Positions 1-10,292 of a DNA stretch of 64,000 nt are shown one piece after another. The position numbers and the translations under genes are program-made. Numbering within the stretch: the stretch's first letter is position 1; each line of letters opens with the position of its first letter. The stretch comes from Antedon mediterranea (Eukaryota > Echinodermata > Crinoidea > Comatulida > Antedonidae), in NCBI RefSeq assembly GCF_964355755.1, contig NC_092673.1:10919001-10983000 (forward strand), read 5' to 3'. Under the pieces are notes generated by a model. It did not search any database. It was given only the letters and a program-made list of their open reading frames with translations, and was not told the DNA's origin.

Positions 1-780
1 TTCTATTACAGTAGGTATTCTTCTGTTTTACTTTTGTTTATCTTTAAATTGAATTCTGCTAATTTCTCTGTTACATTTTTCTTTGTTTTAGTTATGTGTT
101 CTTTTGAGTCGCTAATAAATGAAATGTCGTCTGCATACTGCATGCATCTGGATATTAAGCTGTTGTAGGGGTAGTGGTGTTGTGTTTGCTGATTCGAGTG
201 CCTTTGCTAGGTATAGTGTGAACAGTATCGAAGACATACAGTCACCTTGTGGTACTCCTAGTGTAGTAGTAAACAATTTTCCTGTCTGTTTTCCAATTCG
301 AACGCTTAATTTTACATTGTTTATCAAAACTTTCAACATGTGTAGTTCATCATCTTGTAATATATGTCAGTATGTCGAATAGAGTATTCCTCCGCACAGT
401 GTCAAATGCACTGGTCATGTCAAGTAGTAGTAATATTATTTCGTAGTTAGATGACACAATTGCCTTTTCTGCTAACATTTTACATAATAAATAATAATAA
501 CAGGATTTTTATAGCGCACATACCACTCAAGAGTGCTCAAGGCGCATTTCATGCATGTATGTACATGTTCGGTAGTGCTTCGTCCTTTGCGATACGCCGC
601 CTGTGTTACAGGGACATGTTCATCTAATCTGTCGTTTATCCTATTAAGTAAGCATATTGCTAGTATTTTCTTAAGAACCGACAGAAGGATGATGGGTCGG
701 ATGTTTTTTGGTGGACCTTTTTTCTTGCCTGGTTTCGGTATTGGATGCAATATGCCTTCGTTGATTTCAGACAAAACCAT
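1..780 (-). pseudogene. RTE-like LINE reverse transcriptase fragment
   Basis: Degenerate reverse transcriptase of a non-LTR retrotransposon, read right to left and running off the left edge. From the N-terminal side I see INEGILHPIPKPGKKKGP, then RPIILLSVLKKIL and AYRKGRSTTEHVHT (palm and fingers), then LFTTTLGVPQGD (the GVPQGD motif). After a frame change the catalytic YADD box follows (complement of 126-137), with a thumb-like KLAEFNLKINKSKTEEYL segment near position 1. Frameshifts and a short SINE-like insertion near 484-546 break it. The PKPGKKKGPP...IRPIILL signature is typical of RTE-like LINEs (family knowledge). It probably belongs with the endonuclease piece at 1741-2975 in the same orientation. 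Confidence 0.85.
484..546 (-). repeat. Short SINE/LINE-tail-like insertion
   Basis: On the minus strand the sequence runs from GCGCCTTGAGCAC through GTGCGCTATAAAAAT to a (TTA)n tail. It interrupts the RTE-like reverse transcriptase between HVHTC and MLAEKAI. Imperfect flanking repeats (ATGAAATG and ATGTAAAATG) fit a target-primed insertion. The GCGCTATAAA plus TTATTATT tail is a common SINE or LINE 3' end, but the family is not assigned. Confidence 0.5.
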
Positions 781-838
781 GCTGCCTAGGACTTAAAGCA
801 TTAGCAACATGTGATGACAAACCATCATGCACAATGCG

Positions 839-1268
839 CTAAAAAATCTTAGACATAGTAGGCAATAACGAAATAGGACGATAGTTACAGATTAGTTTTT
901 TGGGACCACTCTTGTGAATTGGGACAGTATTAGCGTGTTTCCAAGATGAAGGAAAAACCCCAGAATTAATAGATAGCTGAAACAATTTGCAAAGCGAATA
1001 AGAGAGTGAGGAGGAGGCACCCTTTAAGACAACGTTACTAATCTGATCAATGCCAGTAGCTTTATTGATATCAATGTTACTAAGTGCCTTTTCCACAGAA
1101 TGCTGATTCACAGACAGAGAACTCAAGTTATCCACCGCATAGTCAGGAAGACCAGGATAGTCCCGGGGAACGTCCGGAGAAGGCTCACTGAAAAAAGAAT
1201 GAAAATAAGAATTAAATGTGGTAGCTTTATCATAATTAGACTGGAATGAAATGTTATCGTGACTTATG
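839..1268 (-). pseudogene. CR1-like LINE ORF2 fragment (linker and RT N-terminus)
   Basis: The minus strand reads through an endonuclease-RT linker (FNSYFHSFFSEPSPD...) into the start of the RT domain: NINKATGIDQIS-like INKATGIDQISNVVLK, FPSSWKHANTVPIHKSG and NYRPISLLPTMSKIF. These are the first conserved RT blocks of CR1/Jockey-type LINEs. It is open for about 98 codons at the C-terminal side and ends abruptly after SKIF. It lies head to head with the C-terminal fragment of a similar LINE at 1275-1740, which suggests one insertion with an inverted 5' part. Confidence 0.8.
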
Positions 1269-1274
1269 AATATC

Positions 1275-1740
1275 TGATATGGTTTTTCTATATAATATTT
1301 TAAATTCTAAATATGACTGTTCATTAATTTCACTATTTAGTTTAAATGTTCCTGGTCGTACACGAAATAGACATTTATTGCATATTCCTTTTAGCCGTGT
1401 CGACTGTACTAAGAGGGGACTTTTTCATAGACTACCTTATACATTTAATAATCTAAATAGCAATCATATCGATATTTTTAATGATAGACTTGGTTATTTT
1501 AAGAGGACGATTATGTGTTCACTTCTTGAACAGCCTGCATAACCTGTTTGATTAATTGAAATTGTTTATGGCATGCCGATCTATGTTATATATATATATA
1601 TATATATTTTATCTGTATTTTATTGTTAACCGTTTTTTATGTTGTATTGTTTTATGTTTCAAACCTGTTAGTGGCGGTATTTATCGCTGTTGGTTTTGAC
1701 TGAATAAAAAAATTTAAAAAAAAATAATAAATAAAAAAAT
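1275..1740 (+). pseudogene. LINE ORF2 C-terminus, 3' UTR and A-rich tail
   Basis: An open frame at about 1279-1542 reads FLYNILNSKYDCSLISLFSL, then RNRHLLHIPFSRVDC and FNDRLGYFKRTI, the usual extreme C-terminus of CR1/Jockey-type ORF2. A ~160-bp 3' UTR with a (TA)n tract at 1587-1607 follows, and then an A-rich end at about 1707-1740. The tail marks the 3' end of the insertion and abuts the RTE-like endonuclease fragment. Confidence 0.75.
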
Positions 1741-2975
1741 TTCTTAGTGCACATTCAGCTAGCTGTGTTCCATTATTGTTCGTTTTATCTTTACCATATC
1801 TTCCTACACATTGTGGATAATCATGATGGCTGACCCCCGTTTTTGCATTCATATCTCCAGCTAATATTAGGATATCTCTGTTTTTTGCTTCATTTACCGT
1901 ATATTTCGGTGTATAAGTCGCACTTTTGACATGCAAATTTGATCTCTAAATTAAGGGTGCGTCTTATACACCGAACATAAATGCCTCACCACACAGATTG
2001 TACATAGGCCTAGGCTATCGTCACCTCGTTTTCTAGGCCTGAGTAGGCTAGGCCTAGCTACAGTAACTAACTAACGTAACGGCAACCTGCTTCTGCCTAG
2101 GCCTAGTTTTCAAGTCATTTTAGCATGATGTTATACTAAATATGATGAAAAGATTTGTTCATTATGGTGCTCCGATAAAATATCATTTGTAAACGTTTAC
2201 CTCGTACGATTGGAGTAGTATTTATTTATACAGTAGTTATACGCACGATCGCCGTACCCCAAGCGCAAGCCCTTCTTTTGGTGGCACATGGTGTACGGTA
2301 TTCGACTAGTATATTCTCCAGGTGATTATAGCATGGACCTAGCGTACACACTTCTCGGATACATAGATACTAATCGAATACGATTGTCCGTGAAAACGTG
2401 CGCCCTCTCGAAATGATCGAGCGAGGCTAGCCCACACACGTGCGTGTTAAACACACGGTCATGCACTCGATGTTGCGGCGAAATTCATGAATAACAAGTT
2501 AGAAAGAACTTGTTGAGGCTGGGCGCGGCCGAGCCTAGATAAGAAAAAACCTAAATAAAGGACGCCGTTGTAGATATAACAAAATATATTATTACAATAA
2601 TATTGATTACAATTTAAAAAAACATTGTTTTGATGAAATATAAGGTGCGTCTTATACATCGACGATATAAAAAATACCGATATTTTACTCTCAGTTGGGG
2701 GTGCGTCTTATACACAGGTGCGACTTATACACCGAAATATACGGTAATTATGCTTCTTGTACTTCGTCATAGAACCTATCTCTATCCCAAGGTTGTTGTT
2801 TACTATATGTTCTAAAGTAGGTGCATATTATTATGCGCATACGAAAAGTACAAGCCTCGACCCAGGCTTACCTCCTCTACTTTCTATGTTGATTTGGGCT
2901 GTAATTACTCTCCGATATTTCCTTAAATTCCGCTTTAAAACTGCTCTCAACTAAAATTCCAACGCCATGACTTGT
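1741..2975 (-). pseudogene. RTE-like LINE endonuclease domain, split by a MITE
   Basis: Apurinic-endonuclease-like (EEP) domain of a LINE on the minus strand. The N-terminal half (2747-2975) contains SHGVGILVESSFKAEF and PWDRDRFYDEVQEA. The C-terminal half (1741-1894) contains NRDILILAGDMNAKTG, which includes the GDxN catalytic block, and DKTNNNGTQLAECA. The halves are separated by the element at 1897-2744. On joining across it the frame continues apart from one stop codon, so the MITE entered a LINE copy. After AECA the domain is cut by the A-rich tail of the neighbouring LINE. Confidence 0.75.
1897..2744. mobile_element. Non-autonomous TIR element, TA target duplication (CCGTATATTTCGG family)
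   Basis: An 848-bp element with terminal inverted repeats CCGTATATTTCGGTGTATAA... continuing into GTCGCAC, flanked by TA (1895-1896 and 2745-2746). Subterminal copies of GTGCGTCTTATACA recur inside both ends. It has no transposase-length ORF. A TA duplication with such ends fits a Tc1/mariner-type MITE. The termini resemble those of the elements at 57656-58314 and 61550-62449, which also begin CCGTA and carry GTATA-R-G repeats. The interior has clusters of the TAGGCCTA palindrome near 2005-2105. Confidence 0.85.
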
Positions 2976-3351
2976 GTCATCAAATAATCATTTGAAAGTC
3001 CAACTAAAAGGTCCATTTGTCGATCTCCAAGCATTTATTTCGTTCGTTATCACGTTTACTTTAAACTCTATTTTTCGTCAACTTATTTCGTTGTACCAGG
3101 CGTCTCTTTGTTATTTCAATATGAAAGCAGAGGTAGACTGCACAGAGAGACAGACGTTACACGACACATGGATGATGAAGTCTACCCAAACTATCACGTG
3201 TTGTGCACTGCACAAAAACAACTAAACTCAAAAATTATTTTTCCCTTTGGAATTGTAATGGTGATTTTATCGTCATTTGTCAATTGTTTTGTGTTAGTTC
3301 GATTAAAGTTAAACCTTATTCAATTAAACATGTTGTTTTGAATGGTTTTTT
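2976..3351. other. Unassigned sequence upstream of the LINE endonuclease
   Basis: About 375 bp between the endonuclease fragment and the 160-bp tandem repeat. Short frames exist on both strands but none resembles a known domain. It may be the 5' part of the minus-strand LINE. Confidence 0.3.
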
Positions 3352-5240
3352 TTGCTGCTGGTGGTATCTACAATATCTAAGGTAGGCTATACTTGGGGTA
3401 AATGGGGTCTCTAGTCTAACTTTAGAGGGGTCTGCCAGGGCCAAGGCAGTGTACAGATAGTCTGTATATAGGGGTGTCACGAAACCTAAGACCACAAAAG
3501 CTAAGACCCCCTAAGACCTAAGATCACGAAAGCTAAGACCCAAGACCTAAGATTGCAAATTCTAAGATATACTACAGCTTAAAAACAATACTTGTTTATC
3601 CATACATAATTTTAAACATAGTAGGTTTCATTTATTACCATAAATATAATTAAATACTACCGCAAAACATAGATAAACTCACATTATTTTTGTCCGTTGA
3701 GTAAATGTATATTTTTTCTTTACAACAAACAAACTTGACTGGTTGTTTGTTGGTATATATTTACTCCATTGTGTTGGTTCAGAGGATGTTTTTCTTTCGC
3801 ACCTGCCTTTCTTGTATTTTGACTCCAAATTTGTTAACTGACTTTATTCTGAATATCACACTTTAAAATTAGGACTTATATAAGAACTTTCAGAAGGAAA
3901 AACACATAAAAACAAATAAATAAATCCTTTAAATTGATGTTTTTACAGACGTGTTTCTTTGTACATACTGTAACTCCTCATGCTCAATGTTTTTGTTTCT
4001 ATGAAGCGCCAAAAGAGCAACAATAATAGTACAAGTATAAAAACAGAAAGAAAACGAAACAAAAAAACTTATTATCATGATTTTAAATTAAAATTTATTT
4101 GCGAGTATTTATTTCTTCGCACTAGCATGATTATACTATTATTATTACAATTTTAATTTTACATTGTTCCATCCACACTGTAGATGGACTCCACAGAGTT
4201 TTCAGCACTCTATATAATTTTTGCTCTTTTTACGTTCCATAGAAACAAAAACATTGAACACTACAACTGTAGTACGTAGTGTAGGCTAGTCATGCGAAAT
4301 TCGCAAACAGTATGTGTGCGAGAAAAACGTCTGTAAAATCATCAATTTAAAAATGTATTTGTTACTTTTTATGTGATTCTTTTTCATAAAGTGCTAATTC
4401 TAAGGTGTGGTATTCAGAATAAATGTTGAGTTAAAATACAAGGCAGGTGCAAAAGATAAATATTTGTAATCTTAGGTCTTGAGTCTTAGCTTTCGTGATC
4501 TTAGGTCTTAGGGGGTCTTAGCTTTCGTGGTCTTAGGTTTCGTGACACCCCTGTATATCGGTCACTTGGTATTGCTTACAATGTGATCATATAACATTGA
4601 ATGCTGGTGGTATCTACAATATCTAAGCTGGGATAGTTGGGGAAAGGGGGGTCTCTAGTCTAACTTTAGAGGGGTCTGCCAGGGCCAAGGCAGTGTACAG
4701 ATAATCTGTAATAAGGTCATTTGGTATTTCTTACAATGTGCTAAATCATATAACATTGGTTGCTGGTGGTATCTACAATATCTAAGCTGGGATAGTTGGA
4801 GAAAGGGGGGTCTCTAGTCGAACTTTAGAGGGGTCTGCCAGGGCCAAGGCAGTGTAGGCTACAGATATTTTGTAATAGGTCATTTGGTATTGCTTACAAT
4901 GTGCTTAATCATATAACATTGGTTGCTGGTGGTATCTACAATATCTAAAGCTGGGCTAGTTTGGGAAAGAGGGGTCTCTAGTCTAACTTTAGAGAAGGCC
5001 TGCCTGGGCCAAAGCAGTGTACAGATAGTCTGTAATAGGTCATTTGGTATGCTTACAATGTGCTAAATCATATAACATTGGTTGCTGGTGGTATCTACAA
5101 TATCTAAGCTGGGCTAGTTGGGGGAAGGGGGAAGGAGGAGGGGTCGCTAGTCTAACTTTATGGTGTCTGGCACTTGCGGTGCAGCAGACAATTAGTCTGT
5201 TGTTATCCATTTAGTATTGTATGAACACAACTTGTTCATT
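3352..5240 (+). repeat. ~160-bp tandem repeat, five units, first unit split by a transposon
   Basis: Units begin with TGCTGGTGGTATCTACAATA at about 3352, 4602, 4761, 4924 and 5083, giving a spacing of 159-163 bp. Each contains CTAGTCTAACTTTAGAGG, CCAGGGCCAAGGCAGTGTAC and a CATTTGGTATT block. The first unit is interrupted by the fold-back element at 3471-4551. The last unit decays after 5160 into GCAGCAGACA...TCTGT motifs that repeat near 5190 and 5312. Confidence 0.9.
3471..4551. mobile_element. Fold-back hAT-like element with 8-bp target duplication
   Basis: A 1081-bp element beginning GGGGTGTCACGAAACC and ending in its complement, flanked by TGTATATA (3463-3470) and TGTATATC (4552-4559), a 7/8 match. 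The inverted repeats extend almost to the centre. Matching blocks include CCTAAGACC runs, CACCTGCCTT, TTTACAGACG and CAATGTTTTTGTTTCTATG on both arms. The left arm holds ~230 extra bp, including a hairpin at about 3698-3765 (GAGTAAATGTATA arms). It has no coding capacity. An 8-bp duplication and GGGGTGTC ends fit the hAT superfamily. Sister units of the 160-bp repeat show the empty site. Confidence 0.85.
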
Positions 5241-5584
5241 TGGCATTAATTTTGAGTGGTACCACACTCATCTATGCTATCCCCATTTTAGGCCCTCCCT
5301 TGGGCCTATTGCAGCAGACAAAAAGTCTGTCGTTTGTGATACTGGTATAAGGATGCCAATGGGCATCCAATGGTGGTAAAATTAGGTGGTATCGCTCTCA
5401 TCTAACCGGGACCAATTTTTTAGCACGTTTCGCCCACCCCCCCCCCCCCCCAACCCCAAGGTCTAGATGCAGCAGGGGGTACCTGGCAGACTCCCATTTT
5501 TATACTTCAAGTGATCCCCAACACACTTAAATAGTCAGATATTGGTACCTAGCTCATCTAACCAAATGTCTCTGGGCTGCCCGT
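5241..5584. other. Low-complexity spacer with a poly-C tract
   Basis: No coding signal. It contains degenerate GGTACCACACTCATCTA-type motifs repeated near 5255, 5387 and 5549, and a run of 15 C at 5437-5451. Confidence 0.5.
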
Positions 5585-6280
5585 CTATATGTCAACCTGA
5601 ACTACAGTCAATGCATCTTTTACTAGGATCGCGACTCCTCTATGTTTTAGTTTACTAAATAAATTATAACCTTCTAAATTAAAAATGTTCTCATCAATTT
5701 CATACAGATAATGTTTAGGTAAAATTTCATTTAAGATTATGATATCCGGTTTAAGCTGATTTATTCTTATTCGGAGTTCTGCCATTTTGTTAGTTAATGT
5801 ATCACAATTAGTGTAAATAAACGAAAGATTATCTCTGTCAATGTTGATAATCTTATTTCTTTGATAATTTAAATAAAAGTATTATTTCCTAAATTATAAT
5901 TACTTTTTGTGTTTATTTTCTTTGTTTTATTAGTGTTGTGCCTGGTATTGTTTGACCTGAGGGTTGTGGTTTGGGCTTGTCCGAAAGGGCGCCTTCACAA
6001 TCTCGTAGTTTCTTATCATTAAATTGGTCTCACCAGCTTGCTCTCTTCTCTCTTTCTTGACTTCCAGCGTATTAAACCGGTCACGATCTAACTTGCTTCG
6101 GTCTCTACTAACCCCTTTAATTTTCTTATCCCATGCATTCTTAAGTATAAGCTCCTTGTCTCTTGTATCATAGAAAACTAATTTAATAGGACATCTTTTA
6201 TTAGGTTCTCGTTTGCCTAAACAGAAGAAAGTTCTGATTTTACTATCTACATGCTGTATATCAAGCCCATGAAGGTATTG
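5585..6280 (-). pseudogene. LINE ORF1 C-terminus and ORF2 endonuclease N-terminus
   Basis: Read leftward, a first segment carries IRTFFCLGKREPNKRCPIKL, LVFYDTRDKELILKNAWDK and AGETNLMIRNYEIVK. This is the nucleic-acid-binding RRM/C-terminal pattern of many LINE ORF1 proteins. A second frame then opens an endonuclease domain: LSFIYTNCDTLTNKMAELR, QLKPDIIILNEILPK and EGYNLFSKLKHRGVAILVKD, with the NEILPK block in place of the usual catalytic E motif. It stops at VVQVDI near 5585. The order ORF1 then endonuclease is that of a normal LINE 5' part. It is broken and not expected to function. Confidence 0.75.
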
Positions 6281-6284
6281 TAGA

Positions 6285-6560
6285 ATCAATATTGTTGTCA
6301 GATAATGTTTTGTTACATTTAAACTCGCAAGACGCACCAGGTGCATTAACATCGCAATTTTGTGAGTTGTCTTGTTCACAATCACCAAACGTTACAGAAG
6401 AAGAGGAACATTTGCAAATTCTTGGAATGTATCAACGATCTGTTTTTATACCAACATATACAAGAACCAACTAGATTTAGAACCGGCCAAACACCAAGTA
6501 TGCTGGATCTTATTTCTACCAACCAAGAAGACTTGATTAGTGATGTAACCATTTAGTCCA
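6285..6560 (+). pseudogene. LINE endonuclease C-terminal fragment
   Basis: The frame reads SCLVHNHQTLQKKRNICKFL, then INDLFLYQHIQEPTRFR and TPSMLDLISTNQEDLISDV, the C-terminal half of a LINE endonuclease (conserved PTR and LDL..T blocks). It is head to head with the minus-strand ORF1/endonuclease piece ending near 6280 and supplies roughly the following part of the same domain. This fits an inverted-5' (twin-priming) insertion. Confidence 0.7.
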
Positions 6561-6869
6561 GGCAATCTGTGGATTGACCCAAAACAAATTGCAATAGTTT
6601 CAAAACTTTTTTTCTGATTCTGCAATTATTAGAGTGTTTTATTTTCAAAATCTACTAAAATCTGTTTAGTGGAACATATATTTTACTATTTAGAGCTCAT
6701 TTGAGGTTAAAAATGTCTAAAATTGGTAATAATCAATATTTACCGACATAAACTAAGATAAATATCCTATCTACTATGATGTTTGGTACCACATGGTAGC
6801 TACTTCAATTATCTACCCAATGATAATATATATCAATAATAATAATAATAATAATGGCTCTTAAATATG
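6561..6869. other. Unassigned AT-rich sequence with an (AAT)n microsatellite
   Basis: No recognisable protein similarity. An (AAT)n tract lies at about 6834-6854. It may be the decayed 3' part of the adjacent LINE. Confidence 0.35.
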
Positions 6870-7600
6870 CTTCTAAATATTGTGTTCTAATGAAGGCCTG
6901 TGTTTTTGAGAAATCTTATTAACCAATATTATTGTGTGTGATTATCAAAATTTCTCAAAAATAGAGATCACCACTAAACATCTCAATACTGTGTTCTTTA
7001 GGGAGGTCACTGTTTTTTAGTCGCGTGCAACGCGACTCTACAGCTCATTATGTTGGTCGATCAGTCAGTAAACACTAACTTGAGTACGCGACTGCAGCCA
7101 TCTATGGCCTTGATCTATATAAAGTCACTAAGACTTCTCAATCTTATGTTCTAGGGTCCATTCGAGAGATTTTTGTAAAATAAGAGATCATCAATAAACA
7201 TTTCGATATTGTGTTCTTAGCAAATGTTTCTGATTTAAAGAAATCTTGAAAAATGAGACCCCCATTAAAAATTCTCAATATTGTGTAAAAAAAACAAAAA
7301 CAGAGACCCAATATAGAATACAATATTAAGAAGATTTTTTAGTAGAGATCTCTCTTTTGGAGATTTTTTGAAAAGAGAGACACAGTAAAACTTTTCATTA
7401 TTGTGTTTAGGCTGGTCCCTGTTTTTAAGGTCTCTCAAAACCTCTACTGTGTTTTATTAACAAAAACAAAAAACACATAAAACATAATATTGAAACTTTT
7501 AGTGGCATTGGCAGTCTCTGTTTTTGAAAACCGGAAAACAGAGACCCAGTATGAATACAATTTTTAGTGGGGATCTTCGTTTTCAAGAATTCCCGACAAT
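6870..7600. repeat. Degenerate ~100-bp repeat field in both orientations
   Basis: Variants of CTCAATATTGTGTTCTTA, CAAAAACAGAGACCCA and AGAGATC.CCACTAAAAA recur about every 90-120 bp, some inverted relative to the others (for example near 6960, 7190, 7270, 7390 and 7550). A GC-richer ~110-bp segment at 7019-7130 interrupts it. This segment starts with the hairpin GTCGCGT/ACGCGAC (7020-7036). Confidence 0.5.
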
Positions 7601-7601
7601 A

Positions 7602-9023
7602 GCGACTGCCCTATTAAGCTCTCTCTGGAATTCGGTCATAAGTGTGTAGGCAACAATGTTTCCAAGAATGACTAGTTTTAACAGGTCATCCAATAAGAAC
7701 CGGAGGCGGTTGTTAAATGCACGGTTACAAATGTCCAGTCGGTCCTGTGGCTTTTCACCAGGATGATTGGAGTCGATAATTCAATGCCACTTTGGATTAC
7801 ATGTAAACGTAATTAAACAATCCGGCTTGCCGTACGTCCGCATTAATGCCATTGCGTCTTGGTATTGTTGCGCATACCATCTGGGACTTCCGTAAATTGT
7901 AGGTGGAAGCACAATCACTTTGTCTAAGTTGCGTACATTATCTTGCCTGTTTACTGCGTCAATGAGGCATTTATATTTTTCAGCCCTAAGAACCTTCTGA
8001 TTGTTGCGAGCCCTGCAAAGTCTTTGACGCTCTGCCTTTGAGAAAGCATCAACAGCATATTGTTGCATAAGTCGGCGGCATTTTGAAATGGTGGTGAATT
8101 GATCTTTACGTGTCTGCAGCCGGTAGCAGTAATAGTTGGTAGGCGACATCTGTTTGTAATTCTGCAGCTTCATGTCGTCATGGTAACCGTCTTCATCGTG
8201 GGGAAACATGATGATATAATGAAGAGGATCGTATGAACGATGCGTGTCATAATTATATCCGTGTGAGCCTACCTCCGCGGAGATAAAGAATAATGTCAGT
8301 AGTATTGCATGATTCATTGAGCTGTAATACGGCTATTTCATTGGTTTGTGGTAAATTGTATTTTCTGTTATGTCCTGCACTGGGTTTGTGTTTGGTTGAC
8401 AGTATTCGATTTTTGGAGGACAGGTTTGGCAATTCAATCACAGATTTAATACTTTTCATACTAGTCCCTTTAGTATAGTTGGGGTATGGTGTGGGGGTGA
8501 ATTGGTACACCTTTGGTGAGCCTGTTGGTCATCTGTCGCGTCATAGAAGTAGAGCTTGAGCAAATTTTGGGGATGCTGGTGAATCAGGAAGTAATGAACC
8601 TATATAGTGATACACTTTACCGTGGACTTTGAATGTCCGCGAATATCCAGGTAGGGCGCTCCTCATTAACACCTATTGATGCAAGGGCCATAGCATTGTT
8701 GTCTGATGTTATTGAGGAATGATTGCTGGTTAAATAGTGTTCTGATATATTTGGTAAAGAGGATAAGTCAACCTTTCCTTGTTTGCAGCATAATCCTATT
8801 GTTTCTTTTTCAAATCGGTATATCAAGCAATACTGGCATAGGTTATTTTGGTTGAACAGTCCTTTTGGTTGAAAGTGTTCACGGGGTGAGGCACTGTGTT
8901 CTCGTTGACATCATAAGTAGTCTGAACAATACTATGTCTTTTTGGACCATAATGAATCGTCGGTACGTGTTGAAGCAGCGATTGAGTACTGTCGGCCGCT
9001 GGGGTTAGTTTGGGAGTGGGCAA
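7602..9023 (-). pseudogene. Helitron RepHel N-terminal pseudogene, truncated before the HUH motif
   Basis: Several frames on the minus strand together reproduce the N-terminal part of a Helitron Rep/helicase. A CQYC...CC zinc-finger-like segment with CCKQGKVDLSSLP lies near 8760-8850. NNAMALASIGV and then VHGKVYHYIGSLLPDSPASP lie near 8560-8700. KLYFYDATDDQQAH and NRKYNLPQTNEIAVLQL lie near 8330-8540. The longest intact frame (7781-8317) carries THRSYDPLHYIIMFPHDEDG, YYCYRLQTRKDQF, RLMQQYAVDAF, YGSPRWYAQQYQDAMALMR and GKPDCLITFTCNPKW (the Helitron-like N domain). Past one stop it continues to VAYTLMTEFQREL near 7602 and then stops matching, just before the expected catalytic HUH histidines. 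It is non-functional through frameshifts, stops and loss of Rep and helicase. Confidence 0.9.
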
Positions 9024-9296
9024 CTGGCAGAACTGTTGCTGGCGTAGAACTGGGATGTAATAAAAATTGAATAAGTCAAATTCACTGTAGAAAATAACAA
9101 ATTTTCATTGTCACTTCCTTATGTTGTATGTGGAATGAAAAAGAAATTGTAGCCTAATGTTAAAGTGATGTCGTTCCTGTAACTGTCTCAGTATTAGTAA
9201 TGTTTTGTTATTGTCATCAGATCGTCATCGTCGGCATCATCAGTAATTTTTTGAAGCACGCAAATGGCCTAATTCATGCTCTAAATTGATCAAAAC
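9024..9296. other. Unassigned spacer
   Basis: No coding similarity or clear repeat was seen between the Helitron pseudogene and the TTAA-flanked element. Confidence 0.3.
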
Positions 9297-9300
9297 TTAA

Positions 9301-9812
9301 AGATGTTTTGTCCCTTGAAACACAAAAAAGGAAAAAAAAAATATTCTAAATTTAAATTGGCCATATATATCAAAGTAATATTAAAGTTATTCACTTTAAG
9401 TCGAAAATTTGAGCCAAAAAAAACAAGTTTACATAATTAACAGGTAAATTAATTAGATTACATTTCATCTGGGAAATCGTCACAAGCGAAAGTAAACAAA
9501 GATTTCAAACAATGAGTATGCATATGCATGATGCTAATTAGGATTGTTTAACTCGTCACGGTTGAGAAGGTGTTTTCACACAGATCGCAAGGAAGATTTA
9601 TGATTATGCATACAGAGTAGCCAAACAAGCGCATTGCATTATGAGATATGTTTTGATTGAAAACTTTCACTGGAAGTCAAAGTTATTTTTTTAACAAAAA
9701 AACATCTGTATTTCGGTTAAATTATTTTTTTTTTTTCGACTAATTTTTGGTGAAAGTTAATAACTCTTATGATACTTCAAAATTCGGAATTAGTCAAAGG
9801 GACAATACATCT
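9301..9812. mobile_element. TTAA-flanked non-autonomous TIR element (Kolobok-like)
   Basis: A 512-bp element between TTAA at 9297-9300 and 9813-9816. The ends are inverted copies: AGATGTTTTGTCCCTTGA on the left, and the complement of AGATGTATTGTCCCTTTGA on the right. Further inward TTAAAGTTATTCACTTTAAGTCG pairs loosely with the right arm. It has no ORF. A TTAA duplication is shared by piggyBac and Kolobok. The AG start favours Kolobok, by inference. Confidence 0.7.
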
Positions 9813-9816
9813 TTAA

Positions 9817-10160
9817 TTTTGAGCTTTTTAAATTTTTAACGAGCGATTTCACGTGCATGACCCTATATGCGAGTGCGTTTTAATTTTTTATTAATATTTT
9901 TACCCTTGATTAGAAGTTTACGTGATAGTGAATTTTATTAATATGTGATAATGAATTATGGAGATTGATAATGTAATTTCACAAAATGGCGTGGAAATGA
10001 CGTCACGGATAAGTGATCCAATGAAAAGCTTATTAGGACTAAGTTAAAGTATTTGAAAGACATTGTGAAATTCTTCATTGCCATTCAAATTTTTGAGATA
10101 ATTGACACACAAAATCTGTACAGAAAGAAATAAATAATATTGATTTCATACAATAACAAT
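9817..10160. other. Unassigned AT-rich sequence
   Basis: Nothing recognisable was seen. One TGACGTCA octamer lies near 9998. Confidence 0.3.
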
Positions 10161-10190
10161 AGGTGATCATTTTATTCTAAATGATCACCT
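10161..10190. repeat. Perfect 12-bp-arm hairpin
   Basis: AGGTGATCATTT and AAATGATCACCT flank a 6-nt loop (TATTCT). It lies next to a tRNA-like segment read on the minus strand, and so could be part of an element end. Confidence 0.7.
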
Positions 10191-10192
10191 AA

Positions 10193-10246
10193 AAAGATCC
10201 TCAGCAGGAATTGAATCAGGCTTGATAACCATTACACCAAACTCAC
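10193..10246 (-). repeat. Possible tRNA-derived SINE head (polymerase III boxes)
   Basis: On the minus strand TTGGTGTAATGGTTATCA resembles a tRNA D-arm/A box, and GATTCAATTCC resembles a B box. They are only about 10 nt apart, much closer than in a tRNA, so the anticodon arm would have to be deleted. This is a weak call. Confidence 0.3.
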
Positions 10247-10292
10247 ATTCACAAGGTTGTAGTGCAATTAGCCTAATCACACTCAGCACTAA

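Noticed and set aside
10193-10246. A functional tRNA gene on the minus strand
   Set aside because: A- and B-box-like segments are too close and no cloverleaf can be folded. At most a tRNA-derived SINE remnant.
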